Assembly (NCBI GenBank): GCA_026197195.1
Contig: JAPHUG010000070.1
Span: 1 to 24,175 of the forward strand
From: Sedimenticola sp.
GTDB taxonomy: Bacteria > Pseudomonadota > Gammaproteobacteria > Chromatiales > Chromatiaceae
DNA: 24,175 nt
Direction: 5' to 3'
Shown: positions 7,531 to 15,874 of the stretch, in pieces
How the letters are laid out: every line of letters starts with the position of its first letter
Numbering within the stretch: the stretch's first letter is position 1
Translations under genes and position numbers: made by a program
Notes under the pieces: generated by a model
Told to the model about the DNA's origin: nothing
The model's database searches: none
The model's input: only the letters and a program-made list of their open reading frames with translations

Positions 7531-9426
7531 ATGTGTGGAATCGTTGGGATTTTTAACAAAAATAATCATTCTGAAATTGAGAAAGATTTACTCTCCAGAA
7601 TGAATGAAACCCAGCATCACCGTGGACCTGATGAAGGTGGGCTACATCTTGAACCCGGGTTGGGCTTTGGGCACCGCCGCCTTTCCATTATTGACTTGTC
7701 TAGTGGCAAACAACCCCTTTTTAACGAAGATGGCTCCGTCGTTGTTACCTATAACGGTGAAATTTATAACTTTGAAGTTCTAGCAGATGAACTTAAAAGT
7801 AAAGGACATGTTTTTAAAACTCACTGTGATACTGAAGTCATAGTGCATGCCTGGGAAGAGTGGGGGGAATCCTGCGTGACCAGGTTTCATGGAATGTTTG
7901 CTTTTGCCATATGGGACAGAAATAAAAAAACGTTATTTCTTGCCAGAGATAGGTTAGGAAAAAAACCTCTTCACTATGCAGAGTTGTCTTCTGGTGAATT
8001 TATCTTTGCATCTGAACTCAAGGCGCTCTACGCACATCCATCGCTACATAAAGAGATAGACCACCGTTCAGTAGAAGATTATTTCGCATTGGGATATATA
8101 CCTGATCCACGAACAATATTTAAAAATGTTTATAAGCTCCCACCTGCACATACATTACTTATTCGAAGAGATGATCAGGGCTATTCGATCAACCCGTATT
8201 GGGATATTCCTTTTCAATCTAACAGCGCCACGACTGAAGAGCAGGCTAAGGAACAACTAGTACAGCATCTGACGGACTCAGTGCAATCCAGAATGGTGTC
8301 GGATGTCCCTTTAGGAGCATTTCTCTCGGGTGGAGTAGACTCGAGTGCAGTTGTTGCGCTGATGTCTTCGGTTTCAGAAGAGCCAGTCAATACATGCTCT
8401 ATCGCCTTTAGTAGCCCAAAGTTTAACGAATCTGAGTTTGCCAAACTTGTGGCAGATCAGTATCACACCAATCACCATGTTGATCAGGTCGATCCAGATG
8501 ATTTTGATCTAATTGATCGGTTAGCACTTATCTACGATGAACCCTATGCTGATAGCTCTGCCATTCCAACATATCGCGTATGTGAGCTGGCAAGAAAACA
8601 GGTGACAGTTGCATTGTCCGGTGATGGGGCCGATGAGTATTTCTCTGGTTACCGTCGTCATCAATGGCACATGAATGAAGAGAGAGTACGAAATATTTTA
8701 CCCTATGGTTTGCGGAAAAATATATTTGGTCTTCTCGGTCGTTATTATCCCAAGCTGGATTGGGCGCCCAGGGTATTTAGAGGAAAAACGACTTTTCAGG
8801 CGCTTGCCAGGGATAGTGTAGCCGCTTACTTTCATACTGTGTCACTCATGTCTGATGATATGAGGGATAAGCTATTCTCAAACGACTTTAAGAATCGTTT
8901 GAACGGTTATAATGCAGTTGAAGTATTTCGAGATCACGCTAATAAAGCACCGAGCCAAGACCCCCTTTCTTTAATCCAGTACTTAGACCTAAAAACGTAT
9001 TTGGTAGGCGATATTCACACAAAAGTAGATCGGGCAAGCATGGCAAACTCACTTGAGGTACGTGCGCCATTTATGGATCATCGCTTGGTTGAATGGGTGT
9101 CGGGTTTACCTCCGGAACTTAAACTTAAAGGGCAAGTGGGTAAATATATACTAAAGAAAGCAATGGAGCCCTATCTTCCCCATGATGTGCTTTATCGCAG
9201 TAAAATGGGTTTTGCTGTCCCTTTGGCAGAATGGTTTCGTGGGCCATTAAAGCAAAGAGTTAGAGATGCGCTGCTGAGTACTTCAATGAAAGAAAGTGGT
9301 TTGTTTAATATGGAATTTATCGAAGAGATAGTGAAACAACATCAAGCCGGATTACGTGACTACAGTGCGGCTGTATGGAGTTTACTCATGTTTGAATCGT
9401 TTCAGCGGCAGGTAATGTGTAGGTAA
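7531..9426 (+). CDS. Asparagine synthetase-like amidotransferase, exosortase A system-associated
   Basis: A two-domain protein of 631 residues. The N-terminal class II glutamine amidotransferase domain starts directly with MCGIVGIF; Cys2 becomes the nucleophile after Met removal, and HHRGPDEGG and YNGEIYN follow. The C-terminal AsnB-like ATP-pyrophosphatase domain has the LSGGVDSS loop at residues 265-272 and later SGDGADEYFSGY and KVDRASMANSLEVRAPFMDH. The exosortase-associated family (TIGR03108) is thought to amidate a polysaccharide component, for example a uronic acid, rather than make free asparagine. That role is inferred from locus conservation. The start is fixed by the obligatory Cys2. 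The 67-base gap before it holds no clear promoter and only a weak ribosome binding site. Glutamine hydrolysis and adenylation residues appear intact, so the enzyme is probably active. Confidence 0.93.
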   Translation: MCGIVGIFNKNNHSEIEKDLLSRMNETQHHRGPDEGGLHLEPGLGFGHRRLSIIDLSSGKQPLFNEDGSVVVTYNGEIYNFEVLADELKSKGHVFKTHCDTEVIVHAWEEWGESCVTRFHGMFAFAIWDRNKKTLFLARDRLGKKPLHYAELSSGEFIFASELKALYAHPSLHKEIDHRSVEDYFALGYIPDPRTIFKNVYKLPPAHTLLIRRDDQGYSINPYWDIPFQSNSATTEEQAKEQLVQHLTDSVQSRMVSDVPLGAFLSGGVDSSAVVALMSSVSEEPVNTCSIAFSSPKFNESEFAKLVADQYHTNHHVDQVDPDDFDLIDRLALIYDEPYADSSAIPTYRVCELARKQVTVALSGDGADEYFSGYRRHQWHMNEERVRNILPYGLRKNIFGLLGRYYPKLDWAPRVFRGKTTFQALARDSVAAYFHTVSLMSDDMRDKLFSNDFKNRLNGYNAVEVFRDHANKAPSQDPLSLIQYLDLKTYLVGDIHTKVDRASMANSLEVRAPFMDHRLVEWVSGLPPELKLKGQVGKYILKKAMEPYLPHDVLYRSKMGFAVPLAEWFRGPLKQRVRDALLSTSMKESGLFNMEFIEEIVKQHQAGLRDYSAAVWSLLMFESFQRQVMCR

Positions 9427-9458
9427 TTAGATATGATAACTTTGGTATACGCAGAATA

Positions 9459-10664
9459 ATGAAAATACTCCATATCTTAGATCACTCTATACCCTTGCAT
9501 AGTGGTTATACCTTTCGAAGTAAGGCAATCATTGAGCATCAGCGTGCACTCGGATGGAAGACATGTCACGTAACAAGTATAAAGCATACAGCTGGGACTT
9601 GTGCAGAAGAAGAAATTGAGGGTCTCCATTTTTATAGAACACAAAAAGTTGAAAGTTTCCTGAGTAGTTTTCCACTATACAATCAAGCACATGTAGTTTC
9701 TTCGTTAAAAAATAGAATCGAACAGATTGTCTTAATAGAAAAGCCGGATATCATACAGGCTCACTCACCTGCATTGAATGGTATTGCTGCTATCTTAGTC
9801 GGAAAAAAATTAGATATTCCTGTGGTTTATGAGTGTAGAGCTTTTTGGGAAGATGCAGCTGTTGATCATGGTACAAGTAAAGAGTGGGGGATTCGCTATC
9901 GATTAACACGGTCGCTTGAGTCATATGTTTTTAGAAATGCAGATGCTGTGACTACAATATGTGATGGTTTAAAAAACGATATTATAAATAGAGGTATACC
10001 TGATAAAAAAATCACTGTTATACCGAATGCAGTAGATATAGATAAATTTTCAATGATTGAGAGTAAAAATTCTGAACTTTTACAAAAGTCGGGATTAGAG
10101 TCAAAAATTGTGCTTGGCTTTATCGGCTCATTTTATGCGTATGAAGGTTTAATCTTGCTCATAAAATCTATGCCAGGGATCTTAAAAAAAGTGCCTGATA
10201 TATGTTTGCTATTAGTTGGTGGTGGACCGCAGAACGAAGAGATGGTTAATCTTGTTAAAGATTTAAACCTCGAGAGTTACGTAATATTTACAGGAAGAGT
10301 TCCACATAGTGAGGTAAATAAATACTATAGTTTGGTTGATATATTTATTTATCCAAGATTGCCAATGCGGCTTACAGACTTGGTGACACCACTCAAGCCT
10401 TTAGAGGCTATGGCTCAAGGTAAGCTAGTTCTTGCTTCAGATGTTGGTGGTCATAGGGAGCTAATCGTTGATGGGAAAAATGGCTATTTATTTACGGCGG
10501 GTAAAACTGAATCACTTATAGGACGTACTTTAGAGATAATTAATAATAGAAATCAATGGAATAAGATACATGAATCGGGCAGATTATTTATTAAAAATGA
10601 GAGAAATTGGCCCGAAAGTATCGCTGGCTATAAGTCTGTGTTTTATGGTCTTTTAGGTAATTAA
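9459..10664 (+). CDS. GT4 glycosyltransferase, exosortase A system-associated (TIGR04063-like)
   Basis: A GT-B glycosyltransferase of 401 residues. The N-terminus MKILHILDHSIPLHSGYTFR and the donor-domain signature RLTDLVTPLKPLEAMAQG (Glu316 in PLEAMA) match the exosortase A-associated family TIGR04063. The usual GT4 E-x7-E pair is not exact here: the first acidic residue is the Asp of RLTDLV, placed slightly differently, as in the family's own pattern. Further GT4 landmarks are PNAVDIDKF (near 189) and GFIGSFYAYEGLILLI. It probably adds one sugar of the EPS repeat on the cytoplasmic face. It starts 32 bases after the amidotransferase and its stop directly abuts the next gene's TTG start. Sugar specificity is unknown. 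Confidence 0.9.
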   Translation: MKILHILDHSIPLHSGYTFRSKAIIEHQRALGWKTCHVTSIKHTAGTCAEEEIEGLHFYRTQKVESFLSSFPLYNQAHVVSSLKNRIEQIVLIEKPDIIQAHSPALNGIAAILVGKKLDIPVVYECRAFWEDAAVDHGTSKEWGIRYRLTRSLESYVFRNADAVTTICDGLKNDIINRGIPDKKITVIPNAVDIDKFSMIESKNSELLQKSGLESKIVLGFIGSFYAYEGLILLIKSMPGILKKVPDICLLLVGGGPQNEEMVNLVKDLNLESYVIFTGRVPHSEVNKYYSLVDIFIYPRLPMRLTDLVTPLKPLEAMAQGKLVLASDVGGHRELIVDGKNGYLFTAGKTESLIGRTLEIINNRNQWNKIHESGRLFIKNERNWPESIAGYKSVFYGLLGN

Positions 10665-11840
10665 TTGAACATTCTCACCTTTACTACACTCTATCCTAAC
10701 AACATGCAAACTCGACATGGTGTTTTTATAGAAGAGAGGGTTAGGCAGTTAAATCTGCATGACGATATCTCTTTTACAGTTGTAGCACCGATACCGTGGT
10801 TTCCTTTTAAAATAAGTAAGCTGCCAAAATATTCAATATATGCAGACGTACCATCAATGGAAGAACGCTCTGGAATAACTGTCCATCATCCGCGTTATAT
10901 AGTAATACCAAAGATTGGGATGATATTGGCTCCATTATTATTGGCGGCCTCTACTTATAGAGCCATAAGAAGTATCAAATTGAATGAGTATCAATTTGAT
11001 ATTATTGATGCACACTATTTCTATCCAGATGGTGTTGCTGCAGTTATTATAGGAAGATTACTTAATATTCCAGTTATGATTACTGCAAGAGGAAGCGATA
11101 TTAATTTACTGTCAAAATATTTTGTTCCTAGAAAACTAATTCAATGGGCAGCAAGAAATGCAGATAAATTAGCAACTGTTTCAAAAGACTTAAAAAGCAG
11201 CCTTATTAGTTTGGGCGTTGAAGAATCAAAAATTAATGTATTTAGGAACGGGGTTGACTTAGATAAATTCCGCCCTATGGATCGTATTAAAATTCGAAAA
11301 AGAATAAATATAAATAATCCAACCATTATTTCTGTTGGTAATTTGATTGAGTTAAAAGGACATCATCTTGTCATAGAGGCATTAATTGAACTGCCGGATT
11401 TTCAGCTCATTATTGTTGGCGAAGGAGACATGCGAGGCAAACTGGAAAAATTAGCATCTGAATATAGAGTATCAGATCGAGTCCGTTTTATGGGCAACGT
11501 TAACCAGGAAGTATTGGTTGAGCTGTATAATGCATCTGACATTCTTGTACTTGCTTCAAGTCGCGAGGGAATGGCTAATGTACTTCTAGAGGCACTTGCA
11601 TGTGGTACACCTGTCGTAGCAACCGATGTTGGAGGTAATCGTGAAGTTATAAACCACATGAGTGCGGGTGTACTAGTTTACAAAAGAAATTCAAACCATA
11701 TAGCTACCGGAATCAATGAGGTGTTTAATCGAAATGTTACAAGAGATGATGCAAGAAAATATGCTGAAACCTTATCGTGGACAGAAGTAACGCAAAGCAT
11801 AAGAAGAAGCTTTGCTAATATGATAATCAATCGATCTTAG
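10665..11840 (+). CDS. GT4 family glycosyltransferase
   Basis: A GT-B glycosyltransferase of 391 residues. It opens with NILTFTTLYPN and PWFPFKIS, a pattern common to GT4 enzymes of EPS loci. Other marks are DIIDAHYFYPDGVAA, ITARGSDINLL, NGVDLDKFRP and a classic E-x7-E motif, Glu301 to Glu309, in SREGMANVLLEALACGTP. I accept TTG 10665 as the start because the conserved N-terminal strand begins there. The next ATG would delete that strand. The TTG immediately follows the previous stop, and TAGGTA about six bases before it can serve as a ribosome binding site, so translation is likely coupled. The next gene follows after one base. GC is visibly lower than in the first genes of the window. Which sugar it transfers cannot be told. 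Confidence 0.9.
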   Translation: MNILTFTTLYPNNMQTRHGVFIEERVRQLNLHDDISFTVVAPIPWFPFKISKLPKYSIYADVPSMEERSGITVHHPRYIVIPKIGMILAPLLLAASTYRAIRSIKLNEYQFDIIDAHYFYPDGVAAVIIGRLLNIPVMITARGSDINLLSKYFVPRKLIQWAARNADKLATVSKDLKSSLISLGVEESKINVFRNGVDLDKFRPMDRIKIRKRININNPTIISVGNLIELKGHHLVIEALIELPDFQLIIVGEGDMRGKLEKLASEYRVSDRVRFMGNVNQEVLVELYNASDILVLASSREGMANVLLEALACGTPVVATDVGGNREVINHMSAGVLVYKRNSNHIATGINEVFNRNVTRDDARKYAETLSWTEVTQSIRRSFANMIINRS

Positions 11841-11841
11841 T

Positions 11842-13128
11842 ATGAAAGCGTTACTAATCCTAACAATATTTACTCTTGGAATTCTAAAGGCTCTTCAGAT
11901 GCCTCATTTCGGGGTTTACTTGATGAGCTGGATTAGTTATATGAATCCCCATCGTATGGTTCCCTGGAGTTTTATATATTCCTTGCCTCTAGCGGCAATC
12001 GCATTTGCAGTAACATTGGTAGGGTACATCTTCTATAAAGACAAACCAAAGAAATGGTTTGATTCATCTATTCTACTCCTTATAGCTCTATTAATTTGGG
12101 GCGGTATCTGTGCAAGTAATGCAATATATCCAGAATTTGCATCTATTGAGTTAATACGCTTTATTAAGATTCAACTAAGTATCATTTTGACTATATTGAT
12201 TATTAATAAGAAGCAACAATTATTATTTTTAGTATGGGTTATCTTTCTCTCAATTGGTTTTTTTGGGATAAAGGGTGGCGCTTTTACTATTATGACTGCG
12301 GGTTCATATCTTGTATGGGGGCCCGCGGGTTCATTTATTCAAGGGAACAATGAGCTTGGCCTGGCTTTATTGATGGTTTTGCCCTTAGGATATTTTTTGT
12401 ATCAGCAGTACGAGAATATCTGGGTTAAGCGTTTCATAATTATTTCAATGCTTTTAATTATTGCCTCAGTACTAGGAACACATTCCAGAGGAGCACTATT
12501 GGCATTAATTGCGTCGGGAACTTTTTTGTGGTTTAAAAGCCGGTCGAAGCTTCCTATCGCATTGTTTGCACTTGTTTGTATTTTAGCGGCACTTCCTATG
12601 ATGCCACAATCTTGGTTTGACCGCATGGCATCGATTCAAACATACGAACAAGATGCATCGGCAATGGGGCGTATTAATGCCTGGAGTGTTGCAATAAATG
12701 TGGCCAATGATCGATTGACCGGTGGTGGATATAATATGTTTCAGCAAGGTGTATTTAATATCTATGCACCTAATCCATTAGATGTTCATGACGTGCATAG
12801 CATATATTTTGAAGTACTGGGGGAGATGGGGTATCCCGGCTTGATTCTGTTTTTGCTAGTTTTAGCTAATATCTGGTTTGGGGCAAAAAAAAATATCAGG
12901 CAATCTAATGAATTGAAAAATAAAACATCCGAACATATTTGGGTTGCCCAGTTAAATAGAATGTTACAAGTTAGCTTGATTGCCTATATGACGGGGGGGG
13001 CATTTTTGGGTTTGGCCTATTGGGACTTGCCTTATCATCTTTTGGCACTAATCGTGTGCTGTAAGAATTATTTACATAATAGTAAATCTAGTGAGATGAA
13101 ATTCGAAAAGGCACTGACCAGTGGTTAG
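11842..13128 (+). CDS. O-antigen ligase/polymerase-like membrane protein, exosortase A-associated
   Basis: An integral inner-membrane protein of 428 residues with about ten to twelve hydrophobic segments. The N-terminal MPHFGVYLMSWISYMNPHRM stretch, especially MNPHR, is characteristic of the exosortase A-associated putative O-glycosylation ligase (TIGR03097), part of the Wzy/WaaL superfamily. The central HSRGALLALIASG segment and the large periplasmic stretch with NPLDVHDVHSIYFEVLGEMGYPG (histidines and Glu near residues 315-328) are the expected O-antigen ligase (PF04932) core. It is the only polymerase or ligase candidate in the window, so it may polymerise repeats or attach glycan to a protein or lipid. 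Two homopolymer runs lie in its last third, A9 at 12885-12893 and G8 at 12993-13000. Both are in frame here. Its stop codon overlaps the stop of a convergent glycosyltransferase gene. Confidence 0.88.
   Translation: MKALLILTIFTLGILKALQMPHFGVYLMSWISYMNPHRMVPWSFIYSLPLAAIAFAVTLVGYIFYKDKPKKWFDSSILLLIALLIWGGICASNAIYPEFASIELIRFIKIQLSIILTILIINKKQQLLFLVWVIFLSIGFFGIKGGAFTIMTAGSYLVWGPAGSFIQGNNELGLALLMVLPLGYFLYQQYENIWVKRFIIISMLLIIASVLGTHSRGALLALIASGTFLWFKSRSKLPIALFALVCILAALPMMPQSWFDRMASIQTYEQDASAMGRINAWSVAINVANDRLTGGGYNMFQQGVFNIYAPNPLDVHDVHSIYFEVLGEMGYPGLILFLLVLANIWFGAKKNIRQSNELKNKTSEHIWVAQLNRMLQVSLIAYMTGGAFLGLAYWDLPYHLLALIVCCKNYLHNSKSSEMKFEKALTSG
12885..12893 (+). repeat. A9 homopolymer inside the ligase/polymerase gene
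   Basis: Nine consecutive A bases encode the Lys-Lys of GAKKNIRQ, around residue 348-351. Slippage by one base would replace roughly the last 80 residues. It may simply reflect AT-rich composition. Confidence 0.8.
12993..13000 (+). repeat. G8 homopolymer inside the ligase/polymerase gene
   Basis: Eight consecutive G bases encode Thr-Gly-Gly-Ala (residues 384-387) in MTGGAFLGLAYW. G runs this long are rare in DNA of this composition and are a common type of phase-variable tract. In this copy the frame is intact. Confidence 0.8.
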
Positions 13129-14543
13129 TCGTTAGCTTGGTAAGACGCTATAGTTCGGTCAAACAGTTGTGTTAGTTTTTTGCTTATATTATTACGATCA
13201 AATTGTTCAAGATACTGAACATCAAATGAAGGGGTGACGGGTACATTTATTTGAAGAAGATTGTAGAGTGATTTTTTACATTCTTTAACAGATTCAACAG
13301 GTACAACAATACCTGCGTTTGCCCGTTCAATGATATCTTTTGTCGCGCCTTCATTACACAATGCGAATATAGGTCGCTGTGATGCTATGTATTCAAAAAG
13401 CTTTCCTGGAATTACACCGTCAGATGTTAATCCAGTGTCTACAATTAGAAGTAAATAGTCGGCATTGACTTGGGCCTTCATCGCCTCCATGTAGGAAACA
13501 TCACCATGAAAATGATATAAGTGTTCTATCTTGTAGTGCTTTAATATTTCATCGTAGCGTTTCATGATCTCTTCGGACACACCGCCGTAAATTTGCACTG
13601 ATACCTTTCTAATCAGTTCAGGGTGTTCCTCGGAAAGTTGTCCCAGTGCTTCTGCAAATGCATAGCCACGTCTATTTTTAAAAAGTCGTCCAGTGTAAAC
13701 GAAGTTAAGTGTATCTGAATGACCTTTGACTTTATTTTGTTCTTTCAATAGGGGTTCAAATACGTCCTTGTCATACCCATTGGTTAATGTGGCCCAGTGA
13801 CATGATGCCGAAGTGTGTAGTTTTTTAAGATAGTCTGTTTTTTGTTCTGATACGGCTATAACTACATCGGCTTTCTTGATCAGTTTTTTCTCAAGATATA
13901 CTTCGTATCTGTTTCTTAGAGGGTTAATCCATTCACGAAGTACATCACCTGTCCATAAATCACGATAATCAACAATCCAGGGCAGGCTAGTTGCAAGTTT
14001 CAATTTATAACCAGTGATAGCGGCACTGATAGGAGGTAAGCTGGTGTAGATAAGATCAATATCGTGTTCTTTTATAATTGTAAGCGCTTCATAATGGGCT
14101 CTATTACTCCATATAATGTAATCGTCTGGAATATTGACCCACTGTTTAAAGAAAGACTTATATAGTCTAAGTAAGATGTCCTTAATATGGTTGTCCTTTG
14201 TATTCTTTATTTTACTGGTACTGTTGATTTGAGAAATATTGTCAGAAGTAGTAACGTGGTTATTCTGTGAAGTAATCCCACTTAGTAACCGCTTTATAAT
14301 CCGGATAAACTGTTCGTCATAAGTGTCATTCTCAACCCTGAATACCTTCACATCATCAGGAATTTCGTCCACTAACTCTTTGAAATAATTTCCATCTGAC
14401 TCTTTATAGCTGACTGTTAGTACATAAGGTTGCCATCCAAATTTGCGCATGTGTTCCACAAATTTTGCTGTTCTTATTCGCCCGATTGTTTTTAAAGGAG
14501 GGTACTCCCCAGCAACTACTAGCACTCTTTTACTGTTTTTCAT
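13125..14543 (-). CDS. GT4-like glycosyltransferase
   Basis: A GT-B type glycosyltransferase of 472 residues on the minus strand. The N-terminal RVLVVAGEYPPLKTIGRIRT resembles the glycine-rich loop of GT4 enzymes in which GG is replaced by TIGRIRT. The donor domain shows NFVYTGRLFKNRRGYAFAEA and GVIPGKLFEYIASQRPIFAL, with Glu in the KLFEYIA motif. A hydrophilic insert around residues 90-120, rich in Asn, Thr, Ser and Lys, makes it longer than most relatives. Its start overlaps the end of the upstream minus-strand glycosyltransferase by 14 bases, so the two form an operon. At the other end its TAA overlaps the TAG of the convergent ligase gene by three bases, with no terminator between them. 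Sugar specificity is unknown. Confidence 0.85.
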   Translation of the reverse strand: MKNSKRVLVVAGEYPPLKTIGRIRTAKFVEHMRKFGWQPYVLTVSYKESDGNYFKELVDEIPDDVKVFRVENDTYDEQFIRIIKRLLSGITSQNNHVTTSDNISQINSTSKIKNTKDNHIKDILLRLYKSFFKQWVNIPDDYIIWSNRAHYEALTIIKEHDIDLIYTSLPPISAAITGYKLKLATSLPWIVDYRDLWTGDVLREWINPLRNRYEVYLEKKLIKKADVVIAVSEQKTDYLKKLHTSASCHWATLTNGYDKDVFEPLLKEQNKVKGHSDTLNFVYTGRLFKNRRGYAFAEALGQLSEEHPELIRKVSVQIYGGVSEEIMKRYDEILKHYKIEHLYHFHGDVSYMEAMKAQVNADYLLLIVDTGLTSDGVIPGKLFEYIASQRPIFALCNEGATKDIIERANAGIVVPVESVKECKKSLYNLLQINVPVTPSFDVQYLEQFDRNNISKKLTQLFDRTIASYQAND

Positions 14544-15747
14544 TTGATATTTTCAGGCAGAGGTCATTAAACAGGGAGGCACAATTGTGGAAACTCGATC
14601 TGTTAGAAAAATCTAGTCCGTTAGTTATAAGTTTTGTCCTTAGTTTGTTATCTGAGTAGATAGATACAACTGCATTAGCGATTTCATCCGGCTTGTAGGC
14701 GTCAACTGATAAGCCATTGTAGCCATCCTTTACTGCTTCTACTGCACCACCAGCCTTTCCCCCAATGACAGGTTTTGCACATGCATTAGCTTCAAGGAAT
14801 ACAAGACCAAAGCCTTCCGTATCCCCATCCGGCATGGTCCTGTTTGCCATAATAAAAATATCACATAATCTGTAATGATCTACCAGTTCAGATTCATCAA
14901 TCCTTCCAGTAAATGTAACGTAATCATTTAGATTGTAATCATTGACAAGCTGTTTTAACCGATCTTCATATGGGCCAATACCAATAATCAAATAATGAAC
15001 ATTTGGAACAGATTTAATTATTATTGGGAGTGCTTTAATTGTGTTGTCCATACCTTTTCGCGGTACCAACCGACCGACAGTAATGAGTATGAATTTACCA
15101 GTTAGACAATATCGTTTTATCAAGTCAGAAGGAAATATACCTGGATTGAACTTATTCAGGTCAACACCATTTGGTATTAATGTAATATCAGAATCTTGTA
15201 GGTTAAAACGATTAATTAGATACTGTTTGGTAAACTTGCTTACTGCTACAATGGCATCAGAATTTCTCAGATAGTGGCCCCTATTTTTACCGTATCTTAT
15301 GTAGTTTGTTTCTGTAGTGACTTCTTCTCCATGGATATAGCTAATAATCTTTGTTCCGTATAGTAACTTGCAAATTCTTCCAATCCAGCTAAGTGAATTG
15401 AGTTCACCGATACAGATAATATCTATATCATTCTTTTTAATAAGCCACGATGTATAAGCAAAAATCTTAATTCGCTGGGGAAGGTCATAAAAAAGCGTCA
15501 AGAGCAAAGACTGCAGTTTTGACTTGGACTCAATTACAAGTGGCCTAAGAAGGCTCAACCTGAAAATTTTGAATCCTGAGTTGCTATCATAGGCCTCCCA
15601 ATCTAACCGCTCGTTGGTTGCGCAATGTCTTTTGGGTGCAAGAACCATGATTGAGCTTTCAGGTGAGTGTTTGCACAGCATTTCGTAGACGACTGCTGAA
15701 CCACCATTGATTGGGGGAAAAAAGCTTGAAATTAAGAGGCATTTCAT
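14530..15747 (-). CDS. GT4 family glycosyltransferase
   Basis: A 405-residue GT-B glycosyltransferase. The open frame reaches back to 15852, but I start at the ATG at 15747 because the family's first strand begins there (MKCLLISSFFPPINGGSAVV, with the GGSA loop). The upstream 35 residues are not family-like and overlap the divergent promoter region. Landmarks are SYIHGEE (137-142), IPNGVDLNKF (191-200), VGRLVPRKGMD (224-234) and a clean E-x7-E, Glu311 to Glu319, in EGFGLVFLEANACAKPV. It is the first gene of a two-gene minus-strand unit and overlaps the next one by 14 bases. It probably adds one sugar in the variable part of the repeat. The acceptor is unknown. Confidence 0.9.
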   Translation of the reverse strand: MKCLLISSFFPPINGGSAVVYEMLCKHSPESSIMVLAPKRHCATNERLDWEAYDSNSGFKIFRLSLLRPLVIESKSKLQSLLLTLFYDLPQRIKIFAYTSWLIKKNDIDIICIGELNSLSWIGRICKLLYGTKIISYIHGEEVTTETNYIRYGKNRGHYLRNSDAIVAVSKFTKQYLINRFNLQDSDITLIPNGVDLNKFNPGIFPSDLIKRYCLTGKFILITVGRLVPRKGMDNTIKALPIIIKSVPNVHYLIIGIGPYEDRLKQLVNDYNLNDYVTFTGRIDESELVDHYRLCDIFIMANRTMPDGDTEGFGLVFLEANACAKPVIGGKAGGAVEAVKDGYNGLSVDAYKPDEIANAVVSIYSDNKLRTKLITNGLDFSNRSSFHNCASLFNDLCLKISNEKQ

Positions 15748-15874
15748 CGAGTTAACTTGTCTGTGGGGTATAATAAAACTTTGCGTGACTTTACAGACGA
15801 GTCTATCAGTATATGATGACAAATCAAGTGACTCTATTGGGCAAAAATACAAGATTAATGAACAGGATAGCTAT
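15748..15874. promoter_or_regulatory. Divergent intergenic region, likely carrying two promoters
   Basis: This 127-base gap separates a minus-strand glycosyltransferase from a plus-strand deacetylase, so promoters for both directions are expected here. I see AT-rich -10-like sequences on both strands (for example TATATGAT in plus, TTATTATACC in minus), but none has a convincing -35 partner at 16-18 bases. The location is logical and no exact promoter can be assigned. Confidence 0.4.
15864..15867 (+). promoter_or_regulatory. Ribosome binding site (AGGA) deciding the second deacetylase start
   Basis: AGGA lies seven bases before ATG 15875. This supports that start over the much longer open frame reaching back to 15707, whose extra residues overlap the divergent gene. 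Confidence 0.55.

Noticed and set aside
15748..15852. 35-residue N-terminal extension of the minus-strand glycosyltransferase
   Set aside because: The conserved first beta-strand begins at the ATG at 15747, and the extra residues are the reverse of the promoter region.
15707..15874. Long N-terminal extension of the second deacetylase
   Set aside because: It would overlap the divergent glycosyltransferase start, is not family-like and has no ribosome site. ATG 15875 has AGGA at good spacing.
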